DNA of 64,000 nucleotides from Sophora flavescens (Eukaryota; Streptophyta; Magnoliopsida; Fabales; Fabaceae), in the NCBI GenBank assembly GCA_030762895.1, contig CM061070.1, forward strand, positions 32,329,652 through 32,393,651. Direction: 5' to 3'. The position numbers and the translations under genes are program-made. Below, in pieces: positions 55,620 through 64,000 of the stretch. The notes beneath the pieces are model-generated. The model was not told where the DNA came from. It ran no database searches and saw only the letters and a list, made by a program, of their open reading frames with translations. Within the stretch, counting starts at the first letter, position 1. Each line of letters opens with the position of its first letter.

Positions 55620-58328
55620 CATTGTTTCAACAAACAGGGTCCAACCAGATATCACACAACAAAAACATAACAGACATATTCACAAGGTTCCCGAAAGACT
55701 CGAAATTTCGGTCTAAATTTTTTTTCTTTCGATATAAATATTCACAAACATTCAAGGCAAGAAAAATAAAATCATAATTCATATATTAAAATAGTAAAAA
55801 AAAATCACATATCACTGTACAGATCCTAGTCATGTAAATAAAAGTCTGTCGTAGCATACAAATTTTCAGAAAAGGTTTACATAAACAAATATCCATAATC
55901 AAACAGAAAAGTTTTGGATTACCATAAAAGAAAAGCTCTCAGAGTCATATATACATACTATCCTCAAAAACAAAAACATGCACCTCAAGAATCTAAGCTG
56001 GTCGCTTTACTAAATATCCATTGAGAGTAACCTCTATGGTCATCCCATCTACCCAAGGTCTCCTCAAGGATTAGATCCAATGTCTCCGAATGTAGCAGGA
56101 GACTCCTCAGCAATTCCAATATCCGCGTACCAAGGTACAACAACAAAACCAAAACAGATATACTACAAGGGTGAGATACCTACATATGAGTTTTATCACG
56201 ATAGTTACATGCACGACACACAGATAACATCATATATAACCAGCACATACAAAATAAAAATATATGAATTCTCAACAATAATATTAACAATGTGAATTCA
56301 TACCCGACAACCATCGCAATTGGTAAAGATGCATGACACTTCAATGTCCACTATCTGTTTTTGATATTTATTCTCCAGAGATCCTAACTTCCCTTCGTCG
56401 AGCATTATAGGACGCAATAATCCCCGTAACACAATTGTTTCGTGTTGGGTTGGCCTCTCAAATTAGCTTTGATCCCCATTTGTTCGAGGGTATCACATCT
56501 CACCTAAATAATATTGAATAGTTCCTTATTGAGCACATCCGTGTCTGGTAGTCGAATTTCCACGACTCGAGGTTGCAAAGCCCCGGCGTTCCCTGGGGTT
56601 TTCGAACCCAGATGTCCCTAAAGACTCGATACCTTGGTCTGTAACTATCCAACTTGTCAATCCACTCTTGGATTGTAGCTCGCTGACACAATGGCACATC
56701 TGCCACAATGGCACGTCTGCCGGTCAATACATGTAAAACAGTTGTTTTCGCTGCTTTTCTTTTTCGTTCGTTCTTTCTTCTCGAGGCTCAAAGCACACGA
56801 CTAAAGGCACAAAACCCAATCATTCTCAACGCAGGACACACAGTCCGAGTACTCAATCATGAAACCCTAGACCGTTGCACCAGTCCTAGGTTCGAAGATA
56901 TGGGACACGAAGTCCGCCATATCACTTGTAGGACACAAAGTCCCCCCCACAACAACACAGATCAACGATCTATGTGTTTTTGTCACAGAACACTAGAATC
57001 CCGACGTCTCGGTCACTAGGTTCTTTAAATTTTATTTTCAACACAATTTTCGTTCTGTGAAAAGAAATACCAAAACAACACTCCGAAACTTATCCAAGTT
57101 CCTCGGGAATATTTTCGCTGGTTCAAAACCTTTTGCAGAAAGTCTTTTCCACTTAAATTCGTTTCTAAAACGTTAAATCGTAAAGAAATTCATTTTTATT
57201 AAAATCTTTTGACGTAAAGAAATGATTTTACAGAGTTTCTACCACAATTACAAATTTTCTAAACTTTTTGTCTAAATCAATTTTTTTGTAAAACAAAAGA
57301 CTTTTCCTTTCAAATAAAATTTTTCCTTTATGATTTTAAAACATTTTAGAGAATTCACATTTCATTTTCTTGAAATTTTTAAGGAAAATAAAAATAATGC
57401 GACTTTTCACTGTTCGTCCTTACAATCTCTCAGTCAGTGAGTTTTAAGCAAAACAATCTTAAAATTCGTTGATCTCTTTTTTTCCTATAATTATCTATAA
57501 TAACTTTATCAAAACTGTCTTTCACTGAAATAAAATGAAGACATTTATTTTCATTGATTCACGTCTTTTACAGATTGAAGATTATCAAGGTGTGGCCAAT
57601 CGCCACGCTCTCAACCAGTACAGTCAACACAATTCATGCAATCACATAAATAAACATATATGGACAAACATTTAAATCATAGATTCACCGGCCCATACTT
57701 AATCATAAATTATAACTCATCAATTCAAAACATCACAAAATCATTACATTTAAAGACACATAATAACTATCAACAAAAGCATATAACTATCAAAACCCCT
57801 CAGGTAAACTCCTCTTACCTCTTGTAGTTAAATTTCCTCTTGACTTAGTCTCTTGGATTTTGTTTCCTACTACTACCCAACACTCCAAACAATCAACAAA
57901 TCCTTCACAAACAATTAGAACACAAGTTAAACATTAAAGAAAATTCATCTAACCCACTTTGGAGGGTGATTCGGCCATGACAAGAAAAATAGGCTAGGGA
58001 CTTTTATTTTTTTCAAGCTCTTGGATTCATGATCCTAGAGTAGTAGAGAGTGAGGAAAAATTATTACATCTCAAAAATTTTCTTCTTATGATTTTCTAGA
58101 ATTAAATTAAGAAAATCAAGGAAAATGGAAATACAGTGATCTTGACATGAATAAATTGAAATGAATGAATAGAAGATAAATCATGATCATAGTTGATGAG
58201 CATATACCTCTAGATGATGATCCTTGAAAGAGGAAGTAAGATACCTTGAAGAATTTAAGAGTAAAAAGAGGAGGTTATTGTTTTGAAAAAAATAAATGAT
58301 GAGTACAAAGGAAGAGGGAGTTGGCTCA
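55620..58328 (-). mobile_element. Tekay-like LTR remnant, same family as 15.4-22.9 kb
   Basis: 55640-55705 (agatatcacacaacaaaaac, ggttcccgaaagactcga) matches the primer-proximal internal sequence at 22190-22260. From 55980 on (aagctggtcgctttac, ggtcatcccatc, accaaggtacaacaacaaaa) it is collinear with 15655-15870, and 57790-57840 (tcaggtaaactcctcttacc) with about 17540. So it is the inner edge and most of an LTR in minus orientation, without its outer end. It is cut at 58329 by copia element D. Confidence 0.75.
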
Positions 58329-59947
58329 TGTTAGGGTGTATAGTCAGAATGCATGCAGCTAATCAGCACCTTGCTGAGTCGGCTGCCCTAAGCGGTTACA
58401 ACAGAGTGTCTTTAGAACACTCTATCTCCTTGCATAAATACAAAGATGTAACTGCACTCACATCAAGAAAAGAAAATCAGAAATATACTTTCAGAAATCT
58501 ATAGAATATTCTCTCCTCTCTCTCTTTATCCTCTGTTAGGTTTATTTCATGGTATCGCGAGCTTGAGTTGCTCGACCATGGCTTCCGCATCGCTCAATGG
58601 TGACGATCCACCGCCACCGCCGCCACCGCCTCCTCCTCCACCGCCGGCGGTGCCATCGACCGATCCTAACCTCTCGTCTGTGATCACCACCAAGCTCACC
58701 GACAAGAACTTCCTTCATTGGAAGCAAATCGTTGAAGCTGTCATCGGTGCGAATCGTCTAGAGAGATTCGTCGTGTGTCCTCGAATTCCTCCAAGGTACC
58801 TCACTGATGCGGATCGGCTTAGTGACACTTTGAATCCCAAGTTTCAGGTATGGGAAGCTCAAGACCAGCACCTCTTCATTTGGCTTCTCAACTCGGTCTC
58901 TGACTCCATTCATGCGCGTGTAGTTAGCTGTACTCATGCGTGGGAGCTGTGGGATGAACTCCACAGTTACTTCAACTCTCAAACGAAGGTGAGAAGCATG
59001 CAATTACGATCGGAGCTTTGACACATGGTAAAAGGAGATCGCACAATTTCTGAATACAAGTTGAGAATCAAAGCTCTCATTGATGCTCTTGCTTCAATCG
59101 ATAGTCCAGTGACGTTTCATGAGCATATTGATGCCATTCTTGAAGGATTACCTGGGGAGTATCATATCCTCTTTCCAACAATTAAGAGTCGTGTGGAACC
59201 CTATCTGTTGTGGAGCTAGAATCTCTCCTTTTGTCGCATGAATCAAGGTTGGAGAGGTCCAAATCCAAACAAGCTCAAGATGCTTTTTCAGTCAATTTGA
59301 CTCAATTAGCATCTCAGCCACCAAATTCTAATCAGGTTCCTTCGTCCTCCTCCCCCTCTTCCTTTCCTCCTCAATTTCAACAGCAATTTCAGTCCTCTAA
59401 TTCGAATTTTGGATCTGGTTTCTGAGGAGGACGTGGTGGCCGATTTGGTTATCGAGGTCGTGGTCGTGGTCGTGGCGGTCGCTATGGAAATCGTGGTGGA
59501 TCCAACCTTTCATGTCATATTTGCGATCGCAATGGTCATGAGGCTCCAAACTGTTGGTATCGATATGATACCAACTACACTGATGGCAGAGGATTTCAAT
59601 TTCATCCACCTAATGGCAATTTTGGCAATCAATCCATTTTTGGCAATCAATCCCAACCTAGTCTTGTTGCTCCATCTGGTTAAAGGCAACCTTCTCAGTT
59701 GAACTATGTTGCCTACTCTCAGTTTCAACATTCAATTCCTCAAGGCTTCTCTCAGTTTCAACATCCAACACCTTCTCAAGTTCCTTTTTAGTCAGCTTCC
59801 TTAGAGCAATTGCCTTGGCACAATTCTTCACAGTTTCATTCAGGGCCTGATAATACTGTTAATCAGTCTTCCAATGGCCCCATGGCTATGCTAGCTAATT
59901 CTGGAACTGAATTTTCTGGACCATGGTATTCTGATAGTGGAGCAACT
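58329..59947 (+). mobile_element. Ty1/copia element D, 5' part only
   Basis: LTR 58329-58549 (221 bp, TGTTAGGGTGTATAG to TTAGGTTTATTTCA). A primer site TGGTATCGCGAGC follows at 58550. Gag and the start of protease lie downstream. A SIRE-like element interrupts it at 59948 and the remainder is not in the window. Confidence 0.88.
58578..59947 (+). pseudogene. Copia element D gag and protease start, interrupted
   Basis: Seen: the start ATG at 58578 gives MASASLNGDDP, followed by a run of prolines, then LTDKNFLHWKQIVEAVIGAN and ARVVSCTHAWELWDELHSYF, the copia gag (UBN2-like) region. A stop interrupts at 59019; the frame resumes as RTISEYKLRIKALIDAL and VTFHEHIDAILEGLPGEYHI. A frameshift near 59210 and a stop at about 59423 precede a Gly/Arg-rich stretch and a good zinc knuckle, CHICDRNGHEAPNC (C-x2-C-x4-H-x4-C). 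Further stops follow at about 59681 and 59788. It ends in WYSDSGATC, the protease motif, exactly where the SIRE-like LTR begins. It is dead; the order gag-PR fits copia. Confidence 0.88.
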
Positions 59948-60454
59948 TGTTAGATCAAAGCAACCACCACACAAGAGGGGAGGTGAATTGGGTGATAATA
60001 GAAATTTAAAACTTTTACTAAACAACAAAACATAAATCAGAGTTTTTAAAATAAAGAGAGTGTAGATGGATAAAAGAAGATAATTTAAAAACCATCTAAT
60101 AAAACTAATAACATATTTTTAACCAGTTTGGAAATAAGGAAGATAAAGCATTTCACTTGTCTAATGGACAATATTGACTTGTCTGATTATCTTAGACTAA
60201 ACATTAACCGGTTAGACAACATCTAGAGGATAAAAAACATTTGAAAATAGCTTAGAACTTAAAGCTTAAAATCAGTTAGAAAACTTTGTTGAACATACAT
60301 AAAACAACAAAGATAAGGAGATAAGGGTAAAGAGAAAATAAACAACAAGATTTATCATGGTTCACTTATATAAATGATGAGCTACATCCAGTCCCCAGCA
60401 GTAGTTGAGTTTTTCTCCACTATCACATCAGATAATTACAATGAGTAGTCTTTA

Positions 60455-60710
60455 CACACCTAGCCTCTCCAAGCTCATTGAGTATTGTTCTTAACCAGCC
60501 TCTCCAGACTGTTACAAGTATTATTTGCACACCTAGCCTCTCCAGGCTCATTGAGTATTGTTCTTAACCAGCCTCTCCAGACTGTTGCAAGTATTATTTG
60601 CACACCTAGCCTCTCCAGGGTCAACGAGTATTATTCTTAACCAACCTCTCCAGGATGTTGCAAGTATTATTTTCACCTAGCTTCTCCAGGCTCACTGGAT
60701 TTTGAAGAAG
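60455..60710. repeat. Tandem repeat, unit about 73 bp, about 3.5 copies
   Basis: Units read cctagcctctccaggctcat, tgagtattgttcttaaccag, cctctccagactgttgcaag, tattatttgcaca. Each unit itself contains two related halves (cctctccag). Confidence 0.9.
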
Positions 60711-61054
60711 GTTACATAGAGAAAATCTCACAACACTCATGGAGTGATTTTACAATGAAGTACAGAGATGAGTTCTTCCTACACTCACAAGAGTGGATAT
60801 ATTTTTAAGTACTTCAGAACTGATAAAAGAAATCTCTCATAACACTCACTTGAGTGAATATAGAATGTTTACATTGAGGATGATTTCTGTTGAGATGAAG
60901 ATGGCGATCCTCTCATTTTTCATTAAGTGTAGCAGAAGTAGTAGCTCCAACAACTCTCTCTTATCTTCATCTTCAATGACTTCTGTATTTATGATCTTCA
61001 AGCATTTAGGATCCGTTAGAGACATTCCCTCAGATGTTGGCTTCAAGCGGAAAT

Positions 61055-61163
61055 TCATTAAATGCAATAGAGTCATTCTAGGCAGCCATTAATGCAATAG
61101 GGTCGTTCTGGGCAGCCATTAATGCAATAGAGTCGTTCTGGGCAGCCATTAATGCAATAGGAA
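61055..61163. repeat. Tandem repeat, unit about 32 bp, three copies plus
   Basis: Units read aatgcaatagagtcgttctg and ggcagccatt with one or two substitutions. Confidence 0.92.
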
Positions 61164-61594
61164 CGTTGGTTGTACTCTAACATGAAGGATCATGGCTTTA
61201 TGTATCGTGATACAACCATATCAGAGTTATGCAGAGAGCTTTTTGTACTTTGCTGAGTACACTTCCCTTTTCGTGTAAGGACCAGAGGTACTAAGGAATA
61301 AAGCATGTTGGAAGCATTCTTTAACTGGTCTTTGGTTCTGATTAGCCAAGGTTGATTGAGAGAATAACTTCTGACTTTTCTTGATAATCGTGAATTTGAG
61401 TAGGAGAGAAGGCTTCAAGTCTCTTTCTGGTTCTTGAAATACGATTCTGATAATCCTTATAGAATTCGCGTTCATAAGATAAGTGCTTCTATCTTGAAAA
61501 TAATCATGTGTATCTAGCCATTTGAGTTTTCATTCGGGTTAGTAGACGATCTCCATATTAAGGACTCAGCAAGTCCAAAGACTAGTGTGGAAGA

Positions 61595-61990
61595 GCGCTT
61601 CTGTCACCTTTTAGTGGACGAGCACTTCTGTTACTCTAGTGGACGATAGCCTCTGTTACTCTAGTGGACGAGAGCCTCTGTTACTTTAGTGGACGAGAGC
61701 CTCTGTTGCTCTAGTGGATGTGGACGAGAGCCTCTGTTACTTTAGTGGACGAGCTCCATTTGCCACGTCATTGGACGGATACTCCTTTAACTGGTTGAAC
61801 GTAACCTAGTAGACGAGCTCCATATGCCACGTCATTGGACGAGCCATTCTGTTACCTTAATGGACGAGCTCCATTTGCCACGTCATTGGACGAGCCATTC
61901 TGATACCTTAATGGACGCTGGCTTTCACTTTAGTGGACGCAAGTTTCTATCTCTTGCGTTTTGGACGTGCACTTCAATCACTACAGTGTT
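61595..61990. repeat. Tandem repeats built on 'agtggacgag', unit about 30 bp
   Basis: Units of the form gcctctgttactctagtgga cgaga repeat five to six times (61595-61755). A longer variant unit with gagctccatttgccacgtca and ttggacgagccattctg follows (61750-61920), then degenerate tggacg units. Confidence 0.9.
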
Positions 61991-62159
61991 GGACGTTTGT
62001 TTCAATCACTTGTGTGTTGGATGTGAGCTTCTATTACTTAACCTGCACACTCGATAGATAGGTTAGCAACCAATATGAAGGTTAATTAAATCATTAACCA
62101 ATGTTTAGTTCTCATCAAAACTTAGGGAAATGCACATCAGACATTTTAGAGACTTAACA

Positions 62160-62586
62160 ATCTCCCCCTTTTTGATGATGACAAACATTGAGATGATTTA
62201 ATGAACTTCAGAAAATATCAACAAAGAAAATAACAAATATCAGACAGGTTGAAATTTTCTTAAGCGAACAGGTCATATCATATTCATTCTCCCATTCTCA
62301 TATAACATATTTCTATCACAAATCTCAATTTCTCCTATTCTCCCCCTTTTGTCAACATCAAAAAGGGTTATCAAGTTTTACTTATGAGATATGTTAAGGG
62401 CAAGATAACATGTTAAGAAAATCATAGTAAAGCAGCAAGCATATTAGACATACTCCACTTAAACTATTGTATCATTACTCCCCCTGAACTAATGCTTAGT
62501 TGAAAGAACGTGTATATAGGAGTAATGACAGATTTAGCACAGGCAGCTTAACATTCAGACATGTCATTCAACAATGCAATGCATGT
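62160..62586 (-). other. Polypurine tract and non-coding 3' internal region of the SIRE-like element
   Basis: The minus strand reads CATCATCAAAAAGGGGGAGA just before the 3' LTR, with further g-rich words (revcomps of tctccccc at 62340 and ctccccct at 62480). This is the usual end of SIRE-type copia elements. No env-like frame is seen in this short stretch. Confidence 0.7.
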
Positions 62587-63285
62587 TTAGATTATCTCTA
62601 ATAAATAAAAACTTTCTTCTGCGAGGGGTTTAGTGAAAATATCAGCCCATTGATTTTCAGTTTTAACGAACTTGATATCAAAGTTCCCTTTCTGAACATG
62701 ATCCCTAATGAAATGATGTTTGATTTCAATATGCTTAGCCTTAGAATGCTGAATTGGATTTTTAGTTAAGCATATAGCACTAAAATTATCACACCATACA
62801 GATATGTTATGTTCATAAATAGAGTAATCCTCAAGTTGATGTTTTACCCATAAGAGTTGAGAATAGCAACTAGCAGCAGAGATGTATTCTGCTTCAGCAG
62901 TAGACGGGGCAATGGTTGTCTGCCTCTTGCTTGACCATGAGACTAAACTTGCTCCAATGAAGTGACATCCTCCACTGGTGTTTTTTCTTTCTATTCTGTC
63001 TCCAGCAAAATCAGCATCACAATATCCCACTAATCTGTATTCTTTTGATATTAAATACAGTAAACCAAGATTAGTAGTTCCAAGCAAATATCTAAATATT
63101 CTTTTAACAGCCTTAAGATGAGATTCTCTAGGATCATATTGGAATCTAGCACACATACAGACACTAAATTGAATGTCAGGTTTGCTTGAAGTTAAGTACA
63201 GTAGAGAGCCAATCATACCTCTGTAGACAGTTTGATCTACCTTTTTACCTTCATCATCTTTGCTTAGTTTTGCATTGGGTTGCAT
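62587..63285 (-). pseudogene. SIRE-like copia RT C-terminal part and RNase H
   Basis: Open frame of 232 codons: VDQTVYRGMIGSLLYLTSSK, DPRESHLKAVKRIFRYLLGT and GYCDADFAGD (RNase H first Asp region), then TIAPSTAEAEYISAASCYSQ, VWCDNFSAICLTKNP and HSKAKHIEIKHHFIRDHVQK, closing with ADIFTKPLAEESF. This is the complete end of a copia polyprotein with its catalytic D/E/D positions present. A single TAA separates it from the upstream frame (63292), in the spot where related proteins read KPMSTP-like; otherwise it would be one protein. So the element is only lightly damaged here. Confidence 0.92.
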
Positions 63286-63291
63286 ATGAGT

Positions 63292-64000
63292 TTACATGAG
63301 CTTTGCATTTTCCATTTTGTATTTCTTGAGTATCTCCTTGGTATATTTTTGTTGATGAATGTAAATTCCATCACTTGTTTGCTTGATTTGTAATCCAAGG
63401 AAGAACTTCAATTCTCCCGTCATGCTCATCTCAAATCCAGCTTGCATTAGATTTGAAAATTCCTTGCACAACTTTTCATTAGTTGCTCCAAAAATAATAT
63501 CATCAACATATATTTGAACTATAATAAAGTTCTCTTTAGAGCATTTTTTGAACAGAGTAGTGTCTACATGTCCTCTAGTAAGACCATTATGCATGATAAA
63601 AGAACTGAGTCTATCATACCATACTCTAGGTGCTTGTTTCAAACCATATAATGCCTTTTTAAGTTTGAAAACATGATCTGGTTTATCAGTATCCTCAAAA
63701 CCAGGGGGTTGTTTAACATACACTTCTTCTTCAATTATAACATTTAGAAAAACACTTTTTACATCCATTTGAAACAAGGTAATTTGGTGTTGTGCAACAT
63801 ATGACATTAAAATGCATATGGCTTCTATTCTAGCTACAGGTGCAAAGGTTTCAGTATAATCAATACCTTCTTGTTGGTTATAGCCTTGAGCTACTAACCT
63901 TGCTTTATTTCTGACAACTTTACCATCTTCATCTAATTTGTTTCTGAAGACCCATCTTGTTCCAATAACCGACTTGTTTTTAGGCTTAGAAACAAGAGTC
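63292..64000 (-). pseudogene. SIRE-like copia reverse transcriptase, runs off the window
   Basis: The frame is open from the window edge to 63292. It reads KNKSVIGTRWVFRNKLDEDG, NKARLVAQGYNQQEGIDYTE, TFAPVARIEAI, ITLFQMDVKSVFLN, EEVYVKQPPGFEDTDKPDHV, LKKALYGLKQAPRVWYDRL and VQIYVDDIIFGATN, with the catalytic YVDD intact. These are the ordered blocks of copia RT. The 5' part (integrase, protease, gag) lies beyond the window. It ends at a premature TAA at 63292. Confidence 0.92.

Larger units (their letters stand above)
59948..62159 (-). repeat. 3' LTR of a SIRE/Maximus-like copia element, about 2.2 kb
   Basis: On the minus strand it starts TGTTAAGTCTC and ends TTTGATCTAACA. A polypurine tract (revcomp of atctccccctttttgatg at 62160) abuts its start. 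It contains three separate tandem arrays (60455-60710, 61055-61163, 61595-61990). The short open frames here are chance. Confidence 0.82.

Noticed and set aside
58563..58577. Start of the copia D gag five codons further upstream
   Set aside because: The upstream codon is TTG; the first ATG at 58578 gives the normal gag start.

Overview
The window looks like a legume (Fabaceae) nuclear chromosome, probably a clover/Medicago-type papilionoid. This rests on introns with GT-AG borders, a TIR-NBS-LRR resistance-gene remnant of the Medicago/Trifolium type, an Ogre/Tat-like LTR, and many Ty3/gypsy and Ty1/copia retrotransposons nested in one another. Species cannot be fixed from sequence alone. No tRNA, rRNA, CRISPR or organelle sequence was recognised.

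Only two genes look intact. A five-exon ESCRT-III subunit gene of the VPS2.1/CHMP2A type (4121-6104, +) reconstructs to 224 residues, including a short first exon. A single-exon membrane-anchored RING-H2 gene (6941-7384, -) converges on it. Both sit in a small gene island at 3-8 kb, peppered with Tourist-like MITEs.

Layout: 0-3 kb holds an Ogre-like LTR end, a 326-bp Tourist-like MITE and a Mutator-like element with a 9-bp target duplication. 8.3-15.4 kb holds two degenerate LINEs in opposite orientation; the first is split by a MITE and by a 3.4-kb solo LTR. 15.4-22.9 kb is a decayed Tekay/Del-like Ty3/gypsy element with a 4.0-kb LTR. 22.9-25.9 kb is a truncated Athila/Tat-like element with an unusual GC-rich paired motif. 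25.9-28.0 kb is a truncated copia element that has cut into a TIR exon.

28.0-42.0 kb is a dead TIR-NBS-LRR gene. The end of its TIR exon and the start of its NB-ARC exon are 13.2 kb apart but still match in splice phase. The intron between them was inflated by a CACTA-like element carrying a hAT insertion, and by a chain in which an old copia fragment holds a copia element, which holds a solo LTR, which holds a small gag-only LTR element. Behind the P-loop the gene is fused directly to its C-terminal post-LRR (C-JID) domain by an internal deletion.

45.9-52.9 kb is the most interesting object: a 7.0-kb CACTA-type DNA transposon with degenerate CACTA ends, a 3-bp TTG duplication and TTAGCTA-rich subterminal repeats. 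It shows no recognisable transposase. It carries fragments of at least two unrelated host genes (a chloroplast OMP85/OEP-like beta-barrel gene and a DUF707 gene) plus an unrecognised spliced reading frame, all on the same strand, so it looks like a Pack-CACTA. It has itself been hit by a MITE pair and by a 1.1-kb Mutator-like element with a 10-bp target duplication.

55.6-64 kb is again retrotransposon: a Tekay-like LTR remnant, a copia gag region, and a SIRE/Maximus-like copia element on the minus strand that inserted into the protease motif of the previous one and runs off the window end.
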